Shown here piece after piece: positions 24,818 to 32,771 of a DNA stretch of 35,337 nt. Below the pieces are notes generated by a model that searched no databases, was not told where the DNA came from, and saw only the letters and a program-made list of their open reading frames with translations. Position 1 is the stretch's first letter. Each line of letters starts with the position of its first letter. The stretch comes from JALYNX01 sp963724825 (GTDB lineage: Bacteria > Actinomycetota > Acidimicrobiia > Spongiisociales > ZC4RG35): the NCBI GenBank assembly GCA_963724825.1, contig CAVRWT010000018.1, positions 1 through 35,337 on the forward strand, in the 5' to 3' direction. The translations under genes were made by a program, and so were the position numbers.

Positions 24818-25734
24818 CAACGGCCCTCGACCAGGTAGCGGAAAACCGACTCGAGGGACTCGTCGACCGGTTCGACTCTGTTGAGTCGGATCCCGCTCTC
24901 GGAAGCGAGGATCGGCAACCGCCTGGCAAGTTCGCCGGAGTCAGAGGCCTCGACGTGAACGGTGTCGCCGTCGATGCTCACCCCAACCACACCGGGGCTC
25001 GCGATCAGTGAGGACGCGAGTCGCCGAGGGTCGCTTGCCTCCACGTACACCCGACGGGGCTTGTCGGTCATCGCCGCTCGAATCGTTGAAACGTCACCGA
25101 CCGCGGCGAGGCGCCCGTCGACCATGGCCACCACGCGGTCGGTCATTCGCTCGACCTCGGCGAGGACATGAGATGACACGATCACCGTCTTGCCCTTGTC
25201 GCCGAGTTTCCTGAAGAGGTCGATGAGATGAGCTCTTTGCACCGGGTCGGCGCCATTCAGTGGCTCATCGAGCAGCAAGACCTCGGGGTCCGAGACCAGT
25301 GCCTGAGCCACCTTGGCTCGTTGCTTCATCCCCTTGGAGAAGCCACCCAGGGCGCGATCGGCGGCGTCGGTGAGGCCCACATCCTCGATGGCCAAGCTCA
25401 CTCGGTCCTTGACCTGGTCGACTTTGGCCAAGCGCGCCGCCAGTTCGACGAACTGACGACCGGTGAGCCGGTCGTAGACGGTTTCGTCCTCGGGGACCAG
25501 TGCGATGCGCTTGTAGATCGCGGGATCCGCTCGGGGATCCACGCCGAGGATCTGAATGCTGCCCTGCGAAGGGCGTTGCAGCCCGGTGATGACCCGGAGC
25601 AGGGTCGTCTTCCCGGCACCATTCGGGCCCAGGAGGCCGGTCACGCCGGGTCTGAACCCAATGGTGAGCTCGCTGACGGCGACCTTGAGCCCGAACCACT
25701 TCGACAACTCGGTGACGACGATCGTGTCGCTCAT
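24817..25734 (-). CDS. ABC transporter ATP-binding protein (second cassette)
   Basis: Cytosolic ATPase subunit of an ABC-2 exporter, 305 residues. Walker A is LLGPNGAGKTTLL (34-46), the signature is GFSKGMKQRAKVAQAL (131-146; FSKGM rather than LSGGQ, common in drug/Na exporters) and Walker B LLLDEPLNGADP (153-164), with the switch His in VIVSSHVLAE. A ~90-residue C-terminal extension follows, as in NatA/CcmA-like ATPases. The ATG at 25734 overlaps the upstream permease stop by ATGA, and the 3' end couples to the next permease. Together they form one complete exporter cassette. Confidence 0.93.
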   Translation of the reverse strand: MSDTIVVTELSKWFGLKVAVSELTIGFRPGVTGLLGPNGAGKTTLLRVITGLQRPSQGSIQILGVDPRADPAIYKRIALVPEDETVYDRLTGRQFVELAARLAKVDQVKDRVSLAIEDVGLTDAADRALGGFSKGMKQRAKVAQALVSDPEVLLLDEPLNGADPVQRAHLIDLFRKLGDKGKTVIVSSHVLAEVERMTDRVVAMVDGRLAAVGDVSTIRAAMTDKPRRVYVEASDPRRLASSLIASPGVVGVSIDGDTVHVEASDSGELARRLPILASESGIRLNRVEPVDESLESVFRYLVEGR

Positions 25735-26612
25735 GCCAGTTTCCGGTAGCGCCATCTGATGAACCACACCGCGGCGACGGTCACGCCGACGATCAGGGCG
25801 ACCGACACCCAGACGTCGAAGCCTGCAATCTCCGCCGGGTAGGCGATCGTGTCGCCAAAGAAGTAATCCCTGATGATCCGCGGGTGCTGCCCCGGGGCAA
25901 GAAGTGAGGCGAACTTGGCACCGGGGAAAGTCGCCTCGGCGACTCTCCCGGCGATGCCGTCCCCGGCGATCAGGATCCCGAGAAACGCCGCAGCCGCGAT
26001 TCCGGTCCTGTCGATGACCGACGACAGGATGAAGATCAGCGAACCGTGGAGGGCGATGAATGCCAGCGTGGTCACCGGCACCTTCCACAGGATGTCGAGG
26101 TTGTCGCCCAGGTAGGTGAGAAATCCATCGTCCGAGATCAGTGACAGCCCAGGTGGAGGATCAACTGGGGCACGACGTAGATCGCGCCGACCACGGTGGC
26201 AAAGGCACCTATCTTCGAGGTGAGGTAGCCATCGACGGTGAGGGGCCGGGAGAAGTAGACGGAGAGGACTCCTTTGGTTCGATCCGGGATCAACAACTTG
26301 GGACCGGCGAATGCAATGAACAGGATGGAAATCGCCGAGTAGAAGTCGAAGAGGTCGCCGTAGGTGGGGGCACCCTGCTGAAGAGCCTCGTCGATGTTGC
26401 CGGCCGCCCAGTTGATGCCGAGAAAGACGGCGGCAGCGATCACCGCGATGCGCGATCAGGACCCAGGGGAAGATCTTCTCCCTTGCCTTCCGACCCAGGC
26501 CAAGGACGCGACGGACCCCGTCCTTGAACACCGCTCGCCGGGCCCCGGCGGGCCCGAGGCGTGGGCCGTCGTAGGTCCGATAACCCCGGTCGAAGATGAC
26601 CTGGTCGGTCAT
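25731..26612 (-). CDS. ABC-2 type transporter permease (first cassette), two compensating indels
   Basis: Membrane subunit of an ABC exporter, 293 residues. It begins MTDQVIFDRGYRTYDGPRLG (ATG 26612), the typical opening of ABC-2 permeases of this kind. The first frame runs to FPWVLIA; the middle (IAVIAAAVFLGINWAAGN through DFYSAISILFIAFAGPKLLIPDRTKGVLSVYFSRPLT to VVPQLILHLG) is in the +1 frame; the reading then returns for LSLISDDGFLTYLGD to the end. One extra base near 26450 and one missing base near 26150 explain this, so an intact gene is likely. Starts and stops overlap both neighbouring ATPase genes by 4 bases. The transported compound is unknown. Confidence 0.83.
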   Translation of the reverse strand: MTDQVIFDRGYRTYDGPRLGPAGARRAVFKDGVRRVLGLGRKAREKIFPWVLIAHRGDRCRRLSRHQLGGRQHRRGSSAGCPHLRRPLRLLLGDFHPVHCIRRSQVVDPGSNQRSPLRLLLPAPHRRWLPHLEDRCLCHRGRRDLRRAPVDPPPGLSLISDDGFLTYLGDNLDILWKVPVTTLAFIALHGSLIFILSSVIDRTGIAAAAFLGILIAGDGIAGRVAEATFPGAKFASLLAPGQHPRIIRDYFFGDTIAYPAEIAGFDVWVSVALIVGVTVAAVWFIRWRYRKLA

Positions 26613-27511
26613 GGCGACGCCTCCCTGGCCAGGAACAGGTCTTCCAGCGAGGCCGATCCCCGGATCATTCGGACCAGCCCTGAGTTGGCGGCCGCGGTTT
26701 CGGCGACGATCGCCTCTTCCAGCTTCTCGTCGCCCGGCCCCACCAACAGGCGCTGGCCCTCGACCGTGGCTTCGAAACCCCGTTTCCTCAATGCCTCGGC
26801 GACCTGATCCGCGTGATCGATCACCTCTACGACGACGGTGCCCAGTTTCTCGAATCCCTCCAGGGGACCCGAGCGCAGCAAGTCCCCGGCGTCGAGCATC
26901 ACCACCCAATCGCAGGTCTGCTCGATGTCGGTGAGCACGTGCGAGGACAGGATGACGTTGATCTTGAAGTCGGCGAGCCGGCGGATCAGCTCCAGCATCT
27001 GGGTGCGGCCCTCGGGATCGAGGCCGGAGGCGGGCTCGTCGAGGAGCAGCAGGTCCGGGTCGTGGACGATCGCCTGGGCCAGCTTCACCCTCTGCTGCAT
27101 TCCGGTGGAGAAGTCACCGAGAAAGCGAAAGCGCTCTTCTTCCAGCCCGACGAGGAAGAGGGTCTCCGAGGCCCTTCGTCGTGCCTCGCGAGGGGGGATT
27201 CCCGCCAATTGTGCGGTGTAGGCCACGAAGTCGGCGGCTGTCTGGTCTTTGGGGAGGCAATCGCCCTCCGGCATGTAACCGATGACCGTGCGGACTGCGA
27301 GCGGCTCTCGCTGAGGATCGTGGCCCAGAACCTGCATCGAGCCCGAAGTCGGGTGGAGCAAGCCGAGCATGAGCCGCAGCAAAGTGGTCTTCCCCGCGCC
27401 ATTCGCCCCGACCAGCCCGGTCACTCCCTCCGGCACCTGAAGGGTCAGGTTCCGGATCGCAACCACCTCGCCGTAGTCGTGAGTGAGGTCAGAAACCTCC
27501 AGCACCATCAT
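26609..27511 (-). CDS. ABC transporter ATP-binding protein (first cassette)
   Basis: ATPase subunit of the first exporter cassette, 300 residues. Walker A is GLVGANGAGKTTLLRLM (32-48), the signature FSTGMQQRVKLAQAI (134-148), Walker B LLLLDEPASGLDP (154-166) and the switch His is in VILSSHVLTD. The C-terminal ~85 residues end in SASLEDLFLAREASP. It is a diverged relative of the ATPase at 24817-25734, suggesting the two cassettes arose by duplication. The start (ATG 27511) overlaps the LigC stop by 4 bases and its own stop overlaps the permease start by 4 bases. The second codon is also ATG, so initiation could be one codon later. Confidence 0.93.
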   Translation of the reverse strand: MMVLEVSDLTHDYGEVVAIRNLTLQVPEGVTGLVGANGAGKTTLLRLMLGLLHPTSGSMQVLGHDPQREPLAVRTVIGYMPEGDCLPKDQTAADFVAYTAQLAGIPPREARRRASETLFLVGLEEERFRFLGDFSTGMQQRVKLAQAIVHDPDLLLLDEPASGLDPEGRTQMLELIRRLADFKINVILSSHVLTDIEQTCDWVVMLDAGDLLRSGPLEGFEKLGTVVVEVIDHADQVAEALRKRGFEATVEGQRLLVGPGDEKLEEAIVAETAAANSGLVRMIRGSASLEDLFLAREASP

Positions 27512-28530
27512 CCTGCCACGACCTCCGCGAATCCCGGCCCTTCCGGGCGCTCCAGTTGCTCCATGGTGCAGCTCAACGGATCCTTCTCCGGGCGCCAGCG
27601 GTGGAACCTGGTTGCGTGTCTGAATCGATTTCCCTCGAGTTGGTCATAGCTCACTTCCACCACGACGCCTGGTTGCACCGGGGTCCAGGCTCCATCCTTC
27701 TCCGACGACCACCGGCTCTGCCCTCCGGGGGCCCGGGCATCCTCGTCGAAGCTGTCGTCGGCCACCAATTCGAGGAACCGCTTGTAGATCTCGACCCTCT
27801 GCCCGTCGGGGAAGCCGGAGCAATGCCCGATGAAGTGGAGCTGGCCTTGACCGTCGTAGACCCCGAGCAGGAGGGACCCGATCTTGCCCCCGTCCTTGTG
27901 CTCTCTGAACCCGCCGACGACACAGTCCACCGTCCGACGATGCTTGATCTTGATCATCGCCCTCTTCCCGTGTTGGTAGGCGAGGTCCGGCACCTTGGCG
28001 ATGATCCCGTCGCACCCGGCCGACTCGAACTCGGAGAACCACCTGCGGGCGGTTTCCTCGGAATCCGTCTCCGGGGTCAGGTGCCAGGGGTGTCCGAGAT
28101 CTGCGGTGACGCTCACGAGCCGCTCGCGGCGTTCCACGAAGGGAGCAGCTCGGAGGTCCTCGCCCCGATGGGCGAGCAGGTCGAAAGCCACCAGCTCGGC
28201 TGGGGTTGCCTCCGAGAGCAGCTTGATCCTCGATTCTGCCGGGTGGATTCGCTGCTGGAGGGTGCTGAAGTCGGTCACCCCGTTCACGACCACGATTACC
28301 TCGCCGTCGACGACAGTCCCGTCGGGAAGTTGCTCCAAAGCGGGGCGCAACTCCGGGAAATAGCGGAGCAACGGGCGCTGTGATCTCGAGTCGAGCCGAA
28401 TCTCGGGTTGGGACCAGGAGACGGATCGAAACCCGTCCCACTTCGGCTCGTAGAGGAAGGTCCCCTTCGGCCAGCCCTCCGAGACCTTCGCTTCCATCGT
28501 CTCGATAGGCGCCGGGAACGGGTGACTCAC
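27508..28530 (-). CDS. ligC: ATP-dependent DNA ligase, LigC type
   Basis: Seals nicks in duplex DNA using ATP. The nucleotidyl-lysine motif is YEPKWDGFR with Lys30, counting from the GTG at 28530; further motifs are VDGEVIVV, LVAFDLLAHRGEDLR, DGIIAKVPDLAYQHG and MIKIKHRRTVDCVVGGF (the motif V region), then an OB domain with SLLLGVYDGQGQLHFIG. 340 residues, matching the compact mycobacterial LigC arrangement (adenylation plus OB domain only). The GTG at 28530 (VSHPFPAPIETMEAK) is chosen to keep the P-X-P-X-M-X-A-K start and because longer versions run into the divergent YihY gene 13 bases away. It leads an operon with two ABC exporters, an unexpected partner. It may act in backup excision repair. 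Confidence 0.92.
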   Translation of the reverse strand: MSHPFPAPIETMEAKVSEGWPKGTFLYEPKWDGFRSVSWSQPEIRLDSRSQRPLLRYFPELRPALEQLPDGTVVDGEVIVVVNGVTDFSTLQQRIHPAESRIKLLSEATPAELVAFDLLAHRGEDLRAAPFVERRERLVSVTADLGHPWHLTPETDSEETARRWFSEFESAGCDGIIAKVPDLAYQHGKRAMIKIKHRRTVDCVVGGFREHKDGGKIGSLLLGVYDGQGQLHFIGHCSGFPDGQRVEIYKRFLELVADDSFDEDARAPGGQSRWSSEKDGAWTPVQPGVVVEVSYDQLEGNRFRHATRFHRWRPEKDPLSCTMEQLERPEGPGFAEVVAG

Positions 28531-28543
28531 GTTCGGCGAGTGT

Positions 28544-29560
28544 ATGCGCCGATACGCTGATCTCATTATCGAGCGGATCGTCGAGAGACTTCCCAAGTGG
28601 GCGAAGGGCCCTGCGGAGATCGTGGCCATCTCCGCCAAGGAGTACGGCATCGATCGCGCTCCGAGGATGGCCGCCGCGATCGCCTACCGCACCGTCTTTG
28701 CGTTGGCTCCGATGTTGATCATTGCGGTTTCAGTTGCCGGGGCATTCCTCGGGAACGCCGAGGTCCAGAGGGAATTGCTGGAGGCAATCGAGCGCATCGC
28801 CGGTGCGGACGCGGCGACGACCGTGTCCACGATCCTCACCAGCGCAGTGAGCTCCACCAACACTGCGGCAATCATCGGGGTTGTCTTGTTGCTTTGGTCG
28901 GCGTCGAGTCTCTTCATCGAGCTGCAGCACGACCTGAACGACATCTTCGACGTCCCCTATGAGCGGATCTCGGGGATGCTCGGCCTGGTGCGCAAACGCG
29001 GGATCGGGTTCCTCTGGGTGTTCGGGCTCGGTCTGGTCATGATGGCCCTCCTGATTGTGAATGCGGTTTGGGGATTCCTCGACTCTCTCTTGCCGGCCAG
29101 TCTGGAGAACCTCGACACCGTGTTCCAGGTGTTGGCGCCGGTTGTCTCGCTGGCCTTGTTGCCCGTTGTGTTCGCACTCATATTCCAAACGCTCACTGTG
29201 GTGACGATTCCGTGGCGGGCGGTCTGGGTCGGGGCGTTATTTACTGCGGTGGTATTCACCGTGGCCGCCTACGGCATTGGGGTTTGGTTCCAGGTCTTCG
29301 GCGTAACTACCGCCCTGGGATTTGCCGGGTCGCTGGTGGTGGTCCTGTTCCTGGCATACATGCTCTCCTCCGTCTTCCTCTTCGGAGCGGAAGTGACCAG
29401 GGCTTACTCGGAGCGTCTCGCCAGTGTTGGGGCAAAGCCGGCACCGAAGTCGCTTGACCCACTCGTCGTGGTCTCCGAGCCACCCCGAGCCATACCCGGC
29501 GCGGCATTGGCCGCCTTCCTCACCGGGTTGGTGATCGGGTGGCGGCGTCGCGATCGGTAG
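28544..29560 (+). CDS. YihY/virulence factor BrkB family membrane protein
   Basis: Polytopic inner-membrane protein, 338 residues, of the YihY/BrkB family (formerly misnamed RNase BN), whose molecular role is unsettled. About six hydrophobic segments are visible, including AAAIAYRTVFALAPMLIIAVSVAGAFLG (~45-72), AAIIGVVLLLWSASSLFIELQHDLNDIFDVP (~106-136, with the conserved S-X-X-F-X-X-L-X-X-X-L-N-X-I-F pattern), GIGFLWVFGLGLVMMALLIVNAVWGFL and LGFAGSLVVVLFLAYMLSSVFLFGAEVTRAY (~255-285, the GAE motif). The C-terminus ends in a further hydrophobic GAALAAFLTGLVIGW and basic residues. The ATG at 28544 is only 13 bases from the divergent ligC start, suggesting leaderless or mutually overlapping promoters. 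Confidence 0.9.
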   Translation: MRRYADLIIERIVERLPKWAKGPAEIVAISAKEYGIDRAPRMAAAIAYRTVFALAPMLIIAVSVAGAFLGNAEVQRELLEAIERIAGADAATTVSTILTSAVSSTNTAAIIGVVLLLWSASSLFIELQHDLNDIFDVPYERISGMLGLVRKRGIGFLWVFGLGLVMMALLIVNAVWGFLDSLLPASLENLDTVFQVLAPVVSLALLPVVFALIFQTLTVVTIPWRAVWVGALFTAVVFTVAAYGIGVWFQVFGVTTALGFAGSLVVVLFLAYMLSSVFLFGAEVTRAYSERLASVGAKPAPKSLDPLVVVSEPPRAIPGAALAAFLTGLVIGWRRRDR

Positions 29561-29574
29561 TCACCTCACTGTGA

Positions 29575-29593
29575 ATTGAATTCAGAGTTCAAT
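29575..29593. promoter_or_regulatory. AT-rich inverted repeat before the gene at 29608
   Basis: ATTGAA (29575-29580) and TTCAAT (29588-29593) form a 6-base dyad around a 7-base spacer, inside the 47-base gap after the YihY gene. The tract 29571-29596 is conspicuously A/T-rich for this genome and ends about 12 bases before the next ATG, so it is a plausible promoter or operator. Evidence is composition, symmetry and position only. Confidence 0.35.
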
Positions 29594-29607
29594 AACCTCA
29601 GACACCA

Positions 29608-30174
29608 ATGTCGATCGACATCGCCGGGTTCGTCACCGATCTGAAGGAACATGCCACCGAGCATGGCTTCCACGTGCATGACGAGCGTCACTTCGTCGAG
29701 ACCTACTCACTGCGCCAGTCCTGGGAGGTAGATCTCCACCCCGAGGCCGGTTGCGGTGGTCCCATCGACCTTCACCTGGCACTCGATGGGGACCCCAGAG
29801 TGATCCTCTCCCTGCGCGAGCGCCTCGAGGAGATGGACGACGACTTCGAGGAGCCAGAGGACGTCTACCACCTCGACCTCTTCTTCAACTGGGCGGTTCC
29901 GCCACTCCACAATCCGCCTGACCTGCTGGTCCTCGCCACCGATCTCGCCGGTATCGGCCGGCTCTCTCTGGCAGTGGAGGTGCAGGCAATCGACTCCTAT
30001 GGAGCCGTCACCGATGCCCCGGAGCGGCGGTTGACTCTCACCGGGAAGTCATCGGTGAGCCTGGTCGACGTGCTCATGGGCCGCGAGCAATTGTGTGACG
30101 TGCTCGACCGGTCCCATGACGTGAGCGTCTATCTCCTGGACCGGGTTGCCGGCTGGATGGAACTGCCGACTTGA
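29608..30174 (+). CDS. Hypothetical protein, acidic, cytosolic
   Basis: 188 residues, not assigned to any family. It is acidic, with no signal or membrane segment and one run rich in Asp/Glu (LEEMDDDFEEPEDVYHLDL, ~74-92). The N-terminal half (GFVTDLKEHATEHGFHVHDERHF, SWEVDLHPEAGCGGPIDLHLALDGDPRV) alternates short strands and helices; the C-terminal half has SLVDVLMGREQLCDVLDRSHDVSVYLLDRV. The ATG at 29608 follows an AT-rich inverted repeat. Its TGA stop (30172-30174) directly abuts the TCA (complement of TGA) of the convergent next gene, forming TGATCA. Codon use looks like its neighbours, so it is probably a real gene. Confidence 0.7.
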   Translation: MSIDIAGFVTDLKEHATEHGFHVHDERHFVETYSLRQSWEVDLHPEAGCGGPIDLHLALDGDPRVILSLRERLEEMDDDFEEPEDVYHLDLFFNWAVPPLHNPPDLLVLATDLAGIGRLSLAVEVQAIDSYGAVTDAPERRLTLTGKSSVSLVDVLMGREQLCDVLDRSHDVSVYLLDRVAGWMELPT

Positions 30175-30624
30175 TCAGCCGAAGAGGCTGACCGCGGCCC
30201 AAATCCCGAGGGCCAGCGTCACCGCACAAAGGGCGTAGAACCCGACGACGGTGAGGACCTTGGGGGCGGGGCCGTCTGCGACATCGAACACCCGGTTGTC
30301 GGCTTCGGAATGGGTTGCGCCGGTCTCCGTGAGCGAGTCGGCGTCGATGATGAGGTGCCCGGCCAGTCCCTGGGCGAATCGGGAGGGATCGTCGGGCAGG
30401 AAGAAGACTGAATCGTCCTCCGCTTCGATGACCCAGCTGCCATCGCCCTTCTCGAGGAAGGTGCATTCGGCCGTTGGCCATTCACCGATTTCCACCTCAC
30501 CCGAGATCAGGGTGATCTTGTCGATGTCGATCCCCACCATGACCGGCACCCGGTCATCCTCGAACGCAACTGTTCCCGGAAAAGTCGTCACTCGCAGCTC
30601 CCCCCACGTGGTTGGGACTCCCAT
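30175..30624 (-). CDS. Hypothetical tail-anchored membrane protein
   Basis: 149 residues with a single C-terminal hydrophobic segment (KVLTVVGFYALCAVTLALGIWAAVSLFG, ~122-149), so the body (MGVPTTWGELRVTTFPG through RFAQGLAGHLIIDADSLTE) would face the cytosol. The body is strand-rich and acidic (GIDIDKITLISGEVEIGEW, GDGSWVIEAEDDSVFFLPDDP). It reads like a small beta domain with a YP-type recognition segment, but I cannot name a family. The ATG at 30624 is the only sensible start. Its stop abuts the stop of the convergent gene at 29608-30174. DUF2461 lies 30 bases upstream on the same strand and the two may be co-transcribed. Confidence 0.7.
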   Translation of the reverse strand: MGVPTTWGELRVTTFPGTVAFEDDRVPVMVGIDIDKITLISGEVEIGEWPTAECTFLEKGDGSWVIEAEDDSVFFLPDDPSRFAQGLAGHLIIDADSLTETGATHSEADNRVFDVADGPAPKVLTVVGFYALCAVTLALGIWAAVSLFG

Positions 30625-30654
30625 AAGTTAGGCCGCTGTCGGCGTGTCGCAAAC

Positions 30655-31350
30655 CTAGAACGGAAGACCGATCGCCTTGCAGATGAATGCGGTGAAACCT
30701 GCGGCCTTGGCGTACATCGCAATCAGGCGGGTGTCGAACCCTGCCGAAGCCACCATCTGGTCAGCGACAGTGGCTCCGGCCACGAAGCTCTTCATCCGGA
30801 GATCGTCGGCGTAGGGGTGGTCCTGTTCGAGATCCCGGGGCACTTTCTTCAAGATCTCGTCAGCGTCCTGGTCGATCGACCAGGTGGTTGTGAAGGCCTT
30901 TCCCTTTGCGGCCTGCTTCCAACCTGCGGGGTCATCGTTGATGGCCTGGCGTATGCGACGGGCGACCGGGGTCTCGGGATGCCACATCCCAACCCCGACG
31001 AAGCAAGCGTCAGGCTCGAGGTGCACGTAGAAACCCGGGGCGTGGATGTCCTTGCCGGCATCGTGGCGAAACTGGATCCCCACGTTCGTCTTGTACGGCG
31101 TCTTGTCCTTCGAGAACCTGGTGTCCCGATAAGGCCGCATCAGTGAGCCGCCAATCGCGCGGGCGTCCCCGGTGAAGTGGGGTGAGATCCGGGTCAGCCT
31201 GGGCCCGAAATCCTGGATGAAGTCGAGTGCCGGCTCCCGGACCACCTCGATGTACCGCTCTTTGTTGCGATCCCACCAGATCTTGTTGTTGTTCCGGTTC
31301 AACTCGGTGAGGAACGTGAAGACGTCCGGTGAAAAATGTTGCTTGGCTAT
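30655..31350 (-). CDS. DUF2461 family protein with unclear start codon
   Basis: Conserved protein family of unknown function. The core shows NNNKIWWDRNKERYIEVVREPALDFI, PHFTGDARAIGGSLMRPYRDTRFSKDKTPYKTNVGIQFRH, GFYVHLEPDACFVGVGMWHPE and a C-terminal FVAGATVADQM region, all DUF2461 hallmarks. Translation from the TTG at 31302 would give 215 residues and cut off the usual N-terminus. Sixteen conserved upstream residues (AKQHFSPDVFTFLTEL, normally following the initiator Met) are present in frame. The codon at the expected Met position (31350-31348) is ATA, six bases after an AGAGGGGG ribosome-binding-like sequence, and no ATG/GTG/TTG exists between there and the upstream stop. I therefore place the start at 31350, giving 231 residues; an ATG-to-ATA base error is the simplest explanation. 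Confidence 0.82.
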   Translation of the reverse strand: MAKQHFSPDVFTFLTELNRNNNKIWWDRNKERYIEVVREPALDFIQDFGPRLTRISPHFTGDARAIGGSLMRPYRDTRFSKDKTPYKTNVGIQFRHDAGKDIHAPGFYVHLEPDACFVGVGMWHPETPVARRIRQAINDDPAGWKQAAKGKAFTTTWSIDQDADEILKKVPRDLEQDHPYADDLRMKSFVAGATVADQMVASAGFDTRLIAMYAKAAGFTAFICKAIGLPF

Positions 31351-31411
31351 GACAGACCCCCTCTCGACTCGAACCTACAACGCAGGCCGAGCGGTTGGTA
31401 GGGGCACACAA

Positions 31412-32736
31412 TCACACCGGCGTGTCTTCTTTGGTCAGCTCATCCCACGGAGTGCGCAGCCCGTCGCGGACTACGCGAATCAAGTTCCGGAAGTCCTTTC
31501 GCAACACCCAGGCGGCGGCAAGCAGGAAGACGATGCCGACCCCGATCCGGGCTCGATATCGAGCCCTCCTCGGAAATGTGCCCGAGCTCGGCGAGGCCCG
31601 ATTCCAGGATCTGGGCCACGAAGAGCGAAAGCATGACCCAAGCCTCCTTGGTGGTAACCGACCGGCTGGCGACGATCGCCACCGCAAACACCGACTGGGC
31701 CGCGGTCACCATGAGCTCAACCCGCTGCTGGCGGTCGAGCGGGAGCCCGTGGAGGGTTCGCGAGAAGATCGAGAACACGATGGGAAGGCTGCCGACCAGC
31801 AGCGTCCACTGGTTCACTTTGGAGGAGATCAAGGCGGCGAACCCGGTGCGCGCCGCCAGACGCCAGGCAAAGAGGGCCGCCACCAAGAGCTCGGGCGCTT
31901 CGGAGGCGGTGGGGGCGATCCATTTCACCAACAGGAACTCGCTCACCCCGAGCGTCTGTCCCATCTCGACGATGGCCTCGGCAAACGGCTCGGCACAGAG
32001 GAGGATCACTCCGGCAGCCACTGCGAAAGCGTTGTAGTTGATGAAGCGGCGCAGCCGTGTGGGCAGCGACCCGATGTAGGCAGAAGGCCCCACCAGATGT
32101 GGGGTGGATGGCGGGGCGCCCGACAATCGACGGAGATACAGGATGTAGATGAAGATGAGGATCGCGCCAGTCCCATAGGGTCAGCATGTCCTTGAGGAAC
32201 AGGGTCAACCCGTAAAGCGAGGCAATTGCCAGATATGCGATCTCGACCGACTGCGACCGGTCGAGGTTGATCGTGGTGGCGGTCGTGCCCTCGGCTCGTT
32301 CTGGAGAGGCCTGCGTCTTCCGCACCCGATAAGTGCCGAGGAGGATCACCAGTGGCCATCCGAGACCGATCAGAAGCTGGTTCCCACCGGTCATGTTGGC
32401 CAATGCCAGCGGGCCGTATTGGGTCGCCGCCCCGGTTTCGGCAAACTCGCGGCCCGCTTTGGCGGTGAACACGAAGTCGACGGCGTACTCGGGAAGGATG
32501 GCGATCAGGGCCAGCAGGGCCAGGGCGAGCCCGGCGGCTATGTCCAGCTGGATCACCTCTGCCGCCCAGGAGAGCATGAACGCAGCACCCACGATCGCCA
32601 GGCCGTAGAGGATTGCCGCGACGACCGGCGCCGGGTGGGTGTCGGTCAGCCGGAGGAACACTCCCGGCAGCGTGGCCGCCACGGCAAGCGAGATGAAGAG
32701 AATCTGACGGCGGGGATTTAGATCGACGTTTTCCAT
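31412..32736 (-). CDS. CaCA-type sodium/calcium exchanger-like membrane protein, two frameshifts
   Basis: Cation:cation antiporter with the two alpha-repeats of the family. Repeat 1 is ILPEYAVDFVFTAKAGRE with LANMTGGNQLLIGLGWPLVILLG (~80-133). Repeat 2 is LVKWIAPTASEAPELLVAALFAWRLA with VNQWTLLVGSLPIVFSIF (about residues 274-320). The acidic PEYAVD and SEAPEL residues are the ion-binding glutamates of the class. From the ATG at 32736 the first frame is intact to TLWDW (~32165); the next (AILIFIYILYLRRL onward) runs to ISEEG (~31555); the last (RARIGVGIVFLLAAAWVL) ends at 31412. Two extra bases account for both shifts and leave 440 residues. Divergent members also move H+/Na+, so substrate remains open. 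Confidence 0.85.
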
Positions 32737-32771
32737 CGGTCGGTGTGGATCTTAAGAAGACCGTATCGGGG

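Noticed and set aside
31360..31385. tRNA T-loop-like sequence GGTTCGAGTC on the minus strand
   Set aside because: The flanking bases do not form a T-stem, and no acceptor, D or anticodon arms can be placed around it.
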